From Notolepis coatsorum (taxonomy: Eukaryota; Chordata; Actinopteri; Aulopiformes; Paralepididae), in the NCBI GenBank assembly GCA_963971535.1, contig OZ020589.1, positions 80,038,878 through 80,102,877 of the forward strand: 64,000 bases of DNA, read 5' to 3'. Positions 9,985-22,379 of the stretch are shown piece by piece (position 1 is the stretch's first letter; the number at the start of each line of letters is the position of its first letter). The position numbers and the translations under genes were made by a program. The notes under the pieces are model-generated. The model made no database searches. It saw nothing but the letters and a program-made list of their open reading frames with translations, and was not told the DNA's origin.

Positions 9985-10536
9985 TCATACTTGCAGACAA
10001 GGTTTCTGCCAGTGATAGATGGTCCCTCTTGCGTTTGCCTTTCACAGTCACCTACTTGCCCATTTGCTTGCAAATTATGCACAAGACTGAAAGTACAGGG
10101 CCGGCAAAAGCTGGTAGGCTTGTCCTGGATCAATGTTTTTTCAGAGGACTTTCACTTGTAGAACCATGTTCTGTAAGCTCAGACCCTACATCCACATCTT
10201 GAGTTGCAGAACACATTGTGGCCCGTTTCTCAGCTGTATCCAAGTGCCTTTTGTCAATAAAACGCCTATAGCAAGTAGCGTGAAAACCAGCATTTCCAGG
10301 AACATTACAAACTCTATCTCTAAACAATGTTTGTATGTCTCCGCAATGGTACGATTCTCGCCTGGCAAGTTAAGCCACCGTTCGATGCAGTTTCTATATA
10401 TGTATCCCACTGTGTCTGTGTAAAATCTTGTACACTTTCTTTCTGAACGGACGTGAGATGCATATAACATTGTTTAGAAACCTTTTTGCGAACTTTAGAA
10501 GGTGTTTTTTGTCCATTTGTACACCGTGGATGCCAT
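9985..10536 (-). pseudogene. CXC-domain 'SPDTDV/GCDSTG' family protein, 5' exon(s), disrupted
   Basis: N-terminal part of the gene whose 3' part lies at 7962-8979. The candidate ATG is at 10536. Conserved pieces occur in alternating frames: an FTQTQW-like motif, ERWLNLPGENRTIAETYKHC, then NAGFHATCYRRFIDKRHLDT, then VLCIICKQMGK followed by GKRKRDHLSLAETL. The CYRRF and CIIC motifs look like the Cys/His-rich N-terminal module of this family. Damage includes frame changes near 10330-10400 and 10130, plus a TAG at 10052-10054 where the conserved reading would continue. The interval 9867-9985 may be an intron. Function is not assigned; the remnant is dead. Confidence 0.5.
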
Positions 10537-10593
10537 GCTTGACTGTTTACACAAATTAGTTGTCATCCGTAACCTGGCAACAAAGCGGCTGCT

Positions 10594-10618
10594 ATTGGTC
10601 GAGCGCAAGACACGTGAC
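10594..10618 (-). promoter_or_regulatory. CCAAT box plus CACGTGAC pair upstream of the pseudogene
   Basis: ATTGG (inverted CCAAT, 10594-10598) and CACGTGAC (10611-10618) are 12 bp apart, about 60-80 bp upstream of the ATG at 10536. This is a plausible NF-Y plus USF/TFE-type promoter for the minus-strand gene. The same pair recurs elsewhere in the window. Confidence 0.4.
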
Positions 10619-10763
10619 AGAACTCGCATCACTTACATCAATGATCAAATATAACTACGCAATGACCTTTCGCGGGGAAAGATCTAGTCTCAACTTTAAA
10701 AGTATAATTGCGCAAAACCGGCAGGATTGTAGATGGAGAACTTTTTATTCCTGAATCTACACC

Positions 10764-11085
10764 AATAGAATAGGGAACTTCAACCAAGCTGTGAACGACC
10801 TGAGAGACAAAGCAAGAAGGGCTTTTTATGCTATCAAAAGGAACATCAAGCTAGACATTCCAATTAAAAACTGGCTCAAAATATTAGACTCCGTCATAGA
10901 CCCCATTTCTCTGTATGGTTGCGAGGTCTGGGGCCCACTTGCACCACCATAAAGACTGTCATTCACACTGTACTGATTTCTTCTGATTTCTCTGTTTGAT
11001 TGTTTTGCTTTGTCTTGTTTGTTTTAACACTGGCTTTGGCAATGTAAATGTACGTTTTCCATGTCAATAAAGCCCCTTTGAATTG
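10764..11085 (+). pseudogene. LINE ORF2 C-terminal fragment and 3'UTR
   Basis: Open codons 10764-10952 read NRIGNFNQAVNDLRDKARRA, then FYAIKRNIKLDIPIKNWLKI, then SLYGCEVWGPLAPP before a stop. An 'LYGxEVWGP' motif after a Lys-rich helix is common in the C-terminal part of teleost LINE ORF2 proteins. A 3'UTR follows with AATAAA near 11066, ending in TTGAA units that run straight into a GAGAA array. The clade is not resolved; it differs from the L2-type copy next to it. Confidence 0.65.
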
Positions 11086-11242
11086 AAGAGAAGAGAAGAG
11101 AAGAGAAGAGAAGAGAAGAGAAGAGAAGAGAAGAGAAGAGAAGAGAAGAGAAGAGAAGAGAGAAGAGAAGAGAAGAGAAGAGAAGAGAAGAGAAGAGAAG
11201 AGAAGAGAAGAGAAGAGAAGAGAAGAGAAGAGAAGAGAAGAA
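11086..11242 (+). repeat. (GAGAA)n microsatellite
   Basis: About 150 bp of pentanucleotide repeat with one slipped unit near 11158. It follows, in the same 5-bp register, the TTGAA tail of the LINE end at 11085 and precedes the L2 fragment. Confidence 0.97.
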
Positions 11243-11246
11243 AAGA

Positions 11247-12655
11247 AAGGGGGGCTATGTGAGACTGTTGTTCATTGACTACAGCTCAGCGTTCAACACC
11301 ATAGTCCCCACCAGACTGGTGGACAAGCTGATCAAGCTGGGTCTGAGCTCCGCTCTGAGCGCCTGGATACTGGACTTTCTGAGTGAAAGGCCCCAGGCGG
11401 TTAGGGTGGGGGGTCAGACCTCCAACACCATCACCCTGAGCATCGGGTCCCCCCAGGGCTGTGTTCTGACCCCCCTGCTGTACTCACTATACATGACTGT
11501 GTGGCCAAGTTCAGCTCCAAATCCATAGTGAAGTTTGCGGACAACACAGTGGTGGTGGGGCTGATCTCGGACAACGACGAGAAGGCCTACCGGGAGGAGG
11601 TTGAGGTACTGGAACGCTGGTGCCAGGACAACAGCCTGCTCCTGAACATTGGTAAAACCAAGGAGCTGATCGTGGATTTTAGGAGGAGACAGCAGGAGAC
11701 ACACACACCACTGAGGATAAACAGGGCTACCGTGGACAGGGTGAGCAGCTTCAAGTACCTGGGGGTCCACATCTCAGAGGATCTGACATGGACAACACAC
11801 ATAGACTCAGTCGTAAAAAAGGCAAAGCAGCGCCTCTACCACCTGAGACAGTTAAGGAAGTTCAGAGTATCTGGGAAGATACTCCAGTCCTTCTACTCCG
11901 GAGCTGTAGAGAGCATTTTGACTGGAAACATCACTGCCTGGTATGGAAACAGCACGGCACAGGACAAGAAGGCCCTACAGAGAGTGGTGCACTACCACCC
12001 CTGCAGGTCCTATACAACAAGAGGTGCAAATCCAGAGCCTGCAGAATAATGAAAGACCCTCACCACCCCAACAACAGCCTGTTCATGCTGCTGCGGTCAG
12101 GCAAACGCCTGCGAACACCAGCAACTAGGACAGAGAGACTTCGGCTCAGATTCTTCCCCCAGGCCATCAGAGCCTTGAACACTGAACTCTCCACACACAA
12201 GCACACATGAGCACACACACAACACACACACTGTACACGCTCACACACTAGCAGCCACTTTAACATGCGCACACACACACTCATGCTGCACACGCTCACA
12301 CTTATGGTCACTTTACAAAAGGAAAGGTCACTTTAAGAATAGTATAGTATAACTTGAGATTGTATAATATAGCATTGTATAACAGTGTACATAAAGACCC
12401 AGTGCCTCATCCGTAGCTAACAGTGTATTGCACTACCACAGGACCTAGCATGTCCTACCATGCTCTGTAAATAACTCATGTACATATATCGATATGCCCT
12501 ACTTTGTTTACTTGTTTTATTGCACAATGTCGTTCTATTGGATTCTTATTATATATTACTATTGTATTATGCACATCGTTGCGGGCAAGACCCCCCACAT
12601 TTCATTGTTTACTTGTATGTCGTGACAAATAAAACTCTTGACTTGACTTGACTTG
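11247..12655 (+). pseudogene. L2-type LINE, 3' half: reverse transcriptase and 3'UTR
   Basis: 5'-truncated L2-like element. It begins at [20 protein letters not shown] (RT block with a catalytic Asp), continues through [15 protein letters not shown], then after a small deletion near 11495 (frame change) KFADNTVVVGLI, LLLNIGKTKELIVDFRR, VSSFKYLGVHISEDLTWTTH and the C-terminal region RFFPQAIRALNTEL. The catalytic FADD box reads FADN (11534-11545), removing the second aspartate. A further frame change lies near 11990. The 3'UTR is CA-rich and ends AATAAAACTCTTGACTTGAC, a (CTTGA)n tail. It is the same family as 1-808. Dead copy, flanked on both sides by GAGAA arrays. Confidence 0.9.
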
Positions 12656-12741
12656 AGAGAAGAGAAGAGAAGAGAAGAGAAGAGAAGAGAAGAGAAGAGA
12701 AGAGAAGAGAAGAGAAGAGAAGAGAAGAGAAGAGAAGAGAA
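12654..12741 (+). repeat. (GAGAA)n microsatellite
   Basis: About 85 bp of pure GAGAA repeat directly after the CTTGA tail of the L2 copy, followed by ATTGG repeats (12744-12761). Confidence 0.96.
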
Positions 12742-12761
12742 AATTGGATTGGATTGGATTG

Positions 12762-13670
12762 CTATCTGTGTGACCCAATGCTGTGTATGACTGTTTTTGG
12801 AAGGAGATCCCTGCTGTGTGCCCAACCCTACCCCTTGTTATATTCTGATGATTCAGCCAGTATCACCTCCTCGTCTGTTTGCTCGTGTCACTTATCCCCT
12901 CTGTATCCGTTGACCCTGCGTTGTGTTTTATCTCTCCGACGTCTCAAACTGGCTGTACAATCTTTGTCAACCCCCTTTAATGCAATCCGCAAGCATAAGA
13001 ATTTGACACTAGGCCGGGTAGTCCCTTTCTTGAAAAACGTGGTTTATTACATAAACAAAAGCCTCAGATCAGATGTTATCAGATTGTGTTGTCCCTGCGA
13101 AAGTCTCTGATGGAACACTAAAGTTCATTATTCTAATGATCTCCTGTTACCCCGCTCGGTGATCATTGCGGCCTGGCTGTTATCCCAAAGGCCTGTCGTC
13201 GTGGTCGTGCCACGTCAGTCCTCCCCTCCTTTTCCCCACGAGGGGAGGGGGAGGGGGAATCGCTTCCAAGTCTCTGATGGTTCTCCTCTTCTGTGGGATT
13301 GTTTCTCAGTCTGACTTACACCCGGAAGAAACTCACTTTTCTATATTCTCGCCATAGCAACGACAGGCCCGGCCCTCTTCTGGTTGTCATGCGACGCGCT
13401 GTCATGGCAACTACTTTTAATCTTTAACACACATTAAAACGTCTGTTTCATTAATGTCAAACCTCTCCCCATCGCTCTGACCAAACCTGCCACTGTTTCT
13501 TATCAGTTGTTTATGTGCTGAGGAATGCAGACACCCTGCTCGCTCGCTGCTACCACTGCCGCTTCCACCACCACCATGCACATTTCGACCTCTCTGACCT
13601 GGCCCCTTTAGATGCTGTCATCTCCCTCAATATACATTACATACATTGAAAAACACCGACATCCTTCACC
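12762..13670. other. Unassigned intergenic sequence
   Basis: No gene or delimited element recognised. Pyrimidine-rich patches and a G/C-rich block at 13225-13262 are present. The words aaacgtctgtt occur at 13437 and again at 14455 beyond the minisatellite, so both flanks might belong to one element that holds the array; not proven. Confidence 0.35.
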
Positions 13671-14303
13671 CTGCTTGGTATCGACCCCTGCTTGGTATCG
13701 ACCCCTGCTTGGTCTCGACCCCTGCTTGGTATCGACCCCTGCTTGGTCTCGACCCCTGCTTGGTCTCGACCCCTGCTTGGTATCGACCCCTGCTTGGTAT
13801 CGACCCCTGCTTGGTCTCGACCCCTGCTTGGTATCGACCCCTGTTTGGTATCGACCCCTGCTTGGTATCGACCCCTGCTTGGTATCGACCCCTGCTTGGT
13901 CTCGATTCCTGTTTGGTATCGACCCCTGCTTGGTCTCGACCCCTGCTTGGTCTCGACCCCTGCTTGGTATCGACCCCTGCTTGGTATCGACCCCTGCTTG
14001 GTATCGACCCCTGCTTGGTCTCGACCCCTGCTTGGTATCGACCCCTGCTTGGTATCGACCCCTGCTTGGTATCGACCCCTGCTTGGTCTCGACCCCTGCT
14101 TGGTATCAACCCCTGCTTGGTCTCGACCCCTGCTTGGTATCGACCCCTGCTTGGTATTGACCCCTGCTTGGTATCGACCCCTGCTTGGTATCGAACCCTG
14201 CTTAGTATCAACCCCTGCTTGGTATCGACCCCTGCTTGGTCTCGACCCCTGCTTGGTCTCGACCCCTGCTTGGTATCGACCCCTGCTTGGTATCGACCCC
14301 CGC
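13671..14303 (+). repeat. 17-bp minisatellite, about 37 copies
   Basis: Unit CTTGGTATCGACCCCTG, with a frequent TATC/TCTC variant and a few point changes. Because 17 is not divisible by 3 and the unit has no stop in most frames, long ORFs appear in several frames on both strands with a 17-residue period. These are repeat artefacts, not genes. Confidence 0.95.
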
Positions 14304-14689
14304 TCGCCCGACGTCTCTTCTCCCGGATCAGCCCCTGCCCGTATGAGAACCGATCCCTGTGTACTGACCCCCGCTATCGGACAACAACGATTCTCATGGA
14401 TTATGGATTGGCTGACGCTTACACTAACCTCTTCCTCCCTCCTAAACAGCAATAAAACGTCTGTTAAACTTGCTTGCTTCTGCCTTGTGCCATGTGTATT
14501 TTATTAATTCCAATCTGGTGACAGCTCAATACACCCCCGAGTCTGTCACAACAGTTATGGAATTCTGCACTAAATCGTATCAACAACTATTTTCACATTG
14601 GCTTTCTAATGATATTCAAGTTTGGGTAGATTTGTGTGCATGTGTATGTGTTGGGGGGTAATTTCACTACTGAAGCCAACAGATTTGAT
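14304..14689. other. Flank of the minisatellite, no gene seen
   Basis: Degenerate array edge, then tcccggatcagcccctgccc, an AATAAAA near 14452 and a short GT-rich patch near 14636-14650. No reading frame supported. Confidence 0.35.
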
Positions 14690-14913
14690 TTGATTTTATT
14701 AGGGATCCCCATTAGCTGGTGCGATAGCAACCAGCTAGTCTTCCTGGGGTCCACACACAAAAAAACATACAAAAACAATCACTATTGCAAAAACTAAATT
14801 ATTAAAAGTCAGTACACACAATGCATAATGAAACTACTGTAACAATTAAGATAGCTAAAATTACATTAGTGTAAAACAAAAACAAAAAATTACTTTACAG
14901 TGTTAAAAACAAT

Positions 14914-16302
14914 TTAAAAACTATTTAAGATTCTTTTAAAAGTGAATCTACTGTAAATGCAGCAGAGGTTCCGAGGCAGGCCATTCCAAAGAGTTAATGC
15001 TCTAAAAATAAAAGATCTCCCCAAAGCGCTGGTTCTAGGACCTGGCAATACAAGCTGCCCACTACTGGAACCTCTAGTGTAATGCTCGTGCACAGTATTA
15101 CTAAAAACAATCTGATTATGTATAAAAACAGGAGTTTTACTGCTCATGACCAACTTGAACAGCACAAGTATATTAAAAGACAATCTATTTTCAACGTTAA
15201 GCCAAGAGAGGCGGGCATGCATACGGCTCACATTAGACCTTAGTGAGCAGCCCAGTACCAACCGTGCTGCCCTGTTCTGGACCACCTGGAGCTTCCTGAG
15301 GTCACCACTGGCAGCAGATGACCACATCACAGAGCAATAGTCAAGATGACATAAAACTAAACTTTGCACTATCTTGCTCTTCCCATTTTTAAAACAATAT
15401 AATTAATATGCTGAGACCAAGACAGAGTGCAATCCAGCATCACTCCAAGGAGTTTAGTACTTTCAACTTGTTGAACTGCCGAATTACACACGTTTAAATG
15501 AAGCTTTGGATTTGTAGATAACCTGTGCCTTGTTCCCAGCACAATACATTTAGTCTTGGAGATATTAAGGACAAGTCTATTACATACTACCCAGTCATGC
15601 ACAACTTTAAGTTCTCTACTCAAAACTTCATTAAGTACATTGCATGATGGTGCAGCGTAATACAATGTTGAATCATCTGCATAAAGAACTGTTGTAGCAC
15701 ATTTGGTAGCCCAAGATAGGTCATTAGTAAATACAGAGAAGAGCAAAGGTCCTAGGCAACTTCCTTGCGGAACGCCACACTCTAGACCTCTGCTACTGGA
15801 CAGGCTGCCATTTAGATACACCTTCTGTGATCTAGAGGACAAATAACTTAGTATCCACTTTAAAGCAGAAGAGTTAAAACCATAACATTTAAGTTTCTCA
15901 ACCAGTAGAGAATGGTCCAGCACATCAAATGCAGCACTAAAATCTAACAGCACAGCTCCCACCAACATAGAGTTATCTAGCTTTAAGCCAGTCATCAGTC
16001 ATCTGTATCAAGGCAGTAGAAGTAGAGTGACCAGCTCTATAGGCATGTTGAGAATCTGTTGCAAGCTTGTTTGAAACAAAATACTCAATTTGTGAATGCA
16101 CCAACTTTTCCATGATTTTGCTCAAGACAGGTAAAATACTTATAGGTCTAGAATTTCCCTCATTAAAAGCAGCTTTGGTATCCTTAGGTAAAGGAAAAAC
16201 CTTAGCCTCCTTCCACATCTTTGGAAATAGGCCCACATCCAAACATCTATTCATAATATGACATATAGGAGATGCTATGATACCAGCAGTCATTCTCAGC
16301 AC
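14914..16302 (-). pseudogene. LINE reverse transcriptase, three-frame remnant
   Basis: Reverse transcriptase of the LINE at 14690-16530. The 5' piece (15973-16302) has HIMNRCLDVGLFPKMWKEAK and SRPISILPVLSKIMEKLVHS. The middle piece (15369-15995) has AVLLDFSAAFDVLDHSLLVE, ECGVPQGSCLGPLLFSVFTN and an intact catalytic YADD (LYADDSTLYY). The 3' piece (14914-15369) has LCHLDYCSVMWSSAASGDLR and ends RFTFKRILNSF. Frameshifts near 15980 and 15370 break it. The catalytic residues survive, so the decay looks recent, but the copy cannot make a full protein. Confidence 0.85.
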
Positions 16303-16311
16303 TTTACTATC

Positions 16312-16455
16312 CAGGTTGCGTCTATGCCTTCTACAACGCTATTCGGTTTCCGTGTTGCCGTTTTGCGCTCTGATTGGCCGAGCGCGTGCATGCGCATGAG
16401 CCGCGACGCGGCCCTCAGCTGTGCTGCGATAAGGCTTTCGCCAGTGGGGAGAGGG
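16312..16455. mobile_element. 144-bp insertion in the LINE, 5-bp TSD
   Basis: Removing 16312-16455 with one CTATC restores the LINE reading (LAGLD joined to SKVLRMTAG). CTATC flanks both sides (16307-16311 and 16456-16460). The insert contains attcggtttccgtgttgcc and ctctgattggcc, close to words in the palindrome arms at about 45370-45400 and 47050-47090. Confidence 0.65.
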
Positions 16456-16869
16456 CTATCTAGGCCTGCTAACTTACTATCAGGAAGAGAGCGGAGCAAC
16501 CGCTCCACCTCACTGACTTCAGCCTGATGAAATTAACTGAAGTAGGCCTACTTGTTGTGTTTTAAGAATATAATTTGGAACACATAATCATTACAATGTA
16601 ACTCAAGTCAATCACACTTCTGGGATATCAACCTGTCCAGTTAGGAAGCAACACTGATTGTGAATCAATTTCACCTTCTGTTGTGCAAATGGACCGACAA
16701 CAAGTGGAAATGAGAGGCAATTTGCAAGACAACCCCTATAAAGGAATGGTTCTGCAGGTGGTGGTCACAGACCATTTCCCTGTCCTCATCCTTTCTGGCA
16801 GATTTTTGGTTACTTCTGCATTTTGCCAGTGCCCTCACCACTAGAGGTACCTGAGCAACTCACAGAAGT

Positions 16870-18613
16870 TGCTCAGGTAGTGCAGCCCATCCAGGATGGC
16901 ACATCAATGCGTGCTGTGGCAAGAAGGTTTGCTGTGTCTCCCAGCACAGTGTCAAGAGCATGGAAGAGATACCAGGAGACGTGGAGGGGGCCGTAGGAGG
17001 ACAACAACCCAGCAGCAGGACCACTATCTGGTCCTTTGTGCAAGGAGGAACAGGAGGAGCACTGCCAGAGCCCTACAAAACGACCTCCAGCAGGCCACTA
17101 ATGTGCATGTTTCTGCTCAAACTGTGAGAAGCAGACTCCATGAGGGTGGTATGAGGGCCCAACGTCCACAAGTGGGGCCTGTGCTCACAGCCCGATTGGC
17201 ATTTGCCAGAGAACACCAGGATTGGCAGATTTGCTATTGGCTCCCTGTGCTCTTCATGGATGAGAGCAGGTTCACAGTGAGCACATGTGACATGACAGAG
17301 TCTGGAGACGCCGTGGAGAACGTTCTGCTGCCTGCAACATCTTCCAGCATGACCGGTTTGGTGGTGGGTCAGTGATGGTCTGGGGAGGCATATCCTTGGC
17401 AGGCAACACAGACCTCCATGCAGGCACGTGCACACATAGAGCCCAAGGGGTGCTTGAGCACTTGCCTTTTTGAGCCGCATAAAAAAAGTGCCCTTTTTGA
17501 AAAAAAAAGAAGAAATAATATTTTTTTCTTTTTTGCCGTTACGCATATAGACTGCCCTTCCAACTGAAAAATGTCAGGATAGAATCAAAATATTAGGTAA
17601 AGAGAGATATATTATATTATATATTCCATTGCAGTTTGCACGGCCTCCTCAGCGTGCCTCTCCGCGGACCTATATTTTATGCATAGCGTGGGTGGTAATG
17701 ATGATGATGATAGAAACCGCTGTGCCGCATACAGTTGAATGCTGGTATTACACTCATTGAGGGACACGAAGAAGTCAAGTCCGATTTGAGATTTGGGAAT
17801 CTCAAATACAAATCGGGATTGGAATAAAAAATGCATTTATATTAAACAATACAGAATATACAGCACTTCTTGGGGTCTGTAGGGTAAGCACTTATTCCCT
17901 CCCCCCTGAACATTTATGGAGATGTATGGGCCTTTTAAGTCAGTGATAAAAGTGTCTTTCAAGGATAAGTGAGCTCCTGCACTGATTATTATAGTTCAAT
18001 ATTCAATATTTGATCACCAAAATCCCCCAAAAAGTATAAAAAGCCCCCCCCCCCCCCCCCGCCGCCAGAAAAGGGCCCTTATAAATCGGGCTTGCGCGGT
18101 ACGCTCGCTCGTTTTTTAACTCACACATGTACAGTGCCCTTTTCAGCCTTTGTCCACCTGCCCCTATAAAGTCCTGTGCACGTCCCTGCCGCCATGTGCT
18201 AGGCAGAGGTACCATGACTGCCATTAGGTACTGCAATGAGATCCTCAGACCCATTGTCAGACCATGCTGGGGCAGTGGGCCCTGGGTTCCTTCTCATACA
18301 TGATAATGCTCTGCCTCATGTGGCTGGAGTGTGTCGGCAGTCCCTGCATGATGAAGGCATTGATGCTATGGACTGGCCTGCCCGTTCCCCAGACCTGAAT
18401 CCAATCAAGCCCCTCTGGGACATCATGTCTCGTTCCATCCACCGACGCCACATCACACCACAGACTGTCCAGGAGTTGACTGATTCCCTGATCCAGGTCT
18501 GGGAGGAGATCCCTCAGGAGAACATCCGTCATCTCATCAGGAGCATGCCCAGACGTTGTAGGGAGTGCATACAGGCCACACACACTACTGGACCTCATTT
18601 TGAATTGTCTTGA
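16870..18613 (+). pseudogene. Tc1/mariner transposase, interrupted, catalytic Glu lost
   Basis: DDE transposase that would cut and paste the element at TA sites. The helix-turn-helix part reads [20 protein letters not shown] and [20 protein letters not shown], followed by [20 protein letters not shown]. Catalytic Asp 1 is in FMDESRFT (codon 17259-17261) and Asp 2 in IHDNALPHVAG (18302-18304). The third acidic residue, expected in NPIExLWD, is Lys (NPIKPLWD, AAG 18407-18409), exactly 34 residues after Asp 2, so a DD34E triad has become DD34K. There are frame changes near 16980 and 17310 and a 768-bp insertion in the middle. Inactive. Confidence 0.88.
17421..18188. mobile_element. hAT-type non-autonomous element inside Tc1
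   Basis: Ends CAGGCACGTGCACA and TGTGCACGTCCCTG are imperfect inverted repeats. Flanks CCTCCATG (17413-17420) and CCGCCATG (18189-18196) match at 7 of 8 positions. The interior is AT-rich with C-run 18045-18061 and no transposase. Confidence 0.85.
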
Positions 18614-18885
18614 GGAATTTCCACAGAAGGTGGATCAGCGTGTGATCTGATTTTGCCACTTTTATTTTTAGTATGATTCTGAATCCAGACATCCATGGGT
18701 TAATGATTTTGATTTGCATTGATCATTCTTATGTTATTTTGTTCTCAATGCATTCCACTATGTAATGAATAACGATTTTCAACTGGAATATTTCATTCAT
18801 CGAGATCTAGGATGTGTTGTTTTAAGTGTTCCCTTTATTTTTTTGAGCAGTGTATATAGTCTATATATTGCAGACTAATCATACA

Positions 18886-19133
18886 GGGCCGACAGTGGCT
18901 CAGGAGGTAGAGCAGTCGTCTGGTAATCGGCAGATTCCCGCTCCTCCTGGGCAGCGTGTTGAAGTGTCCTTGAGCAAGACACGACTTAACCCCTAATTGC
19001 TCCTGATGAGAAGGTTGGCACTTTGCATGGTTGCCTCCGCCATTTGTATGTGAGTGAATGGGTAAAAAGTGAGGAATAAAAACTAATTGTAAAGTGCTGG
19101 ATAAAAAAACTATATAAATGCACCATTTACCAT
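18886..19133 (+). mobile_element. tRNA-related SINE
   Basis: Begins gggccgacagtggctcagga, with a box A-like tggctcaggagg (18897-18908) and a degenerate box B near 18930-18942. It contains gaagtgtccttgagcaagac and ends in accatttaccattta-type repeats. A different family from the 480-bp SINE. Confidence 0.65.
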
Positions 19134-19800
19134 TTATACTACCATTTTTCTATATATGTGTGTTGTGAGTGAGCAGCAATTTTTTATAGTGTTTCATCCT
19201 ACTGTAGCAGTGGGGGTACATTTCCAGCAGTGGTAGCAGGCCTACTTTTCCCACTGCTGCATGAATGACTGTAGGGGGAGACACTGAAACAATGGAAGGT
19301 ATGTTACTTTACTTCCATTCGTTTTTTCTCTGACCATAAATACTGGAAGGGTGAGGAAAAAACAGCATTATGACACAGCCGTAGTAACTATTAATATAAA
19401 TAAATACAGTACCAATAACAAAATCCATAAACAACACTAGATCGAACCACTATGTCTTAAACACTGTGTAGCAACCAAAATAAATCACAGCATTGATGTT
19501 TTACGTTTTCTTCTCCTTCGTATTCCTCTGTGCCCTAGTGTCACATAAAACACATTCATTGTAAATGTTTAATTATCTTGCAAAAGCATGAACTCCTGCA
19601 CCAAAGGCATTCTAAAATCAATGTAATAAACAAAGTGCCCATACTACACCCCCCCCCTCCCCCCCACTGTATTTTTCCATTTCAGCCTATGGGGAGAGTG
19701 TGAAGTCCTGATTTACTGACCAGTATAGCTCAGCAAAGTGCCACAGAACTGGAACAACAGTCCTATCTTCAGTGAGGCTGTTTTGAGTGTCATCAAGACC
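19134..19800. other. Intergenic, no gene seen
   Basis: Unique-looking sequence with a C-run at 19650-19667. No sustained ORF and no terminal repeats noticed. Confidence 0.4.
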
Positions 19801-19802
19801 AG

Positions 19803-21590
<1,788 letters not shown>

Positions 21591-21665
21591 CACACACACA
21601 ACCATGTTTTCATGTGTTGGGGTGACATTCCATATAGTCCCCACAATAGGAAGACATGGACACAC

Positions 21666-22379
<714 letters not shown>

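Larger units (their letters stand above)
14690..16530 (-). mobile_element. LINE (Jockey superfamily), minus strand, 5'-truncated
   Basis: The 3' end on the + strand is tttgatttgattttattagg followed by gatccccattagctgg and accagctagtcttcctgggg, a LINE tail very common in bony fish. Coding sequence runs leftwards in three frames (14914-16302). Upstream protein (VERLLRSLPDSKLAGLD) continues at 16460-16510, beyond a 144-bp insertion at 16312-16455. Confidence 0.85.
16585..18852 (+). mobile_element. Tc1-like DNA transposon, dead, with nested hAT
   Basis: The left portion has caatgtaactcaagtcaatc and related Tc1 5' sequence but lacks a clean terminus. The right end keeps taagtgttccctttattttt and gagcagtgtata (18820-18852), a familiar Tc1 terminal repeat in fish. 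Transposase occupies 16870-18613. A 768-bp hAT insertion sits at 17421-18188. Confidence 0.85.

Noticed and set aside
1-12655. Single L2 element split by a 10.4-kb insertion
   Set aside because: The two fragments are nearly contiguous in the protein, but the junctions (808 and 11247) share no target duplication, and the second is bounded by GAGAA arrays on both sides.
13671-14303. Possible CRISPR-like array
   Set aside because: Head-to-tail 17-bp tandem repeat with no spacers, in an animal genome.
13637-14452. Long ORFs of about 180-271 codons on both strands
   Set aside because: They are read-through of the 17-bp minisatellite; same peptide in shifted frames, no start context or domain.
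12990-14540. LTR element enclosing the 17-bp minisatellite
   Set aside because: Repeated aaacgtctgtt and an AATAAA are suggestive, but no paired ends or target duplication could be located.
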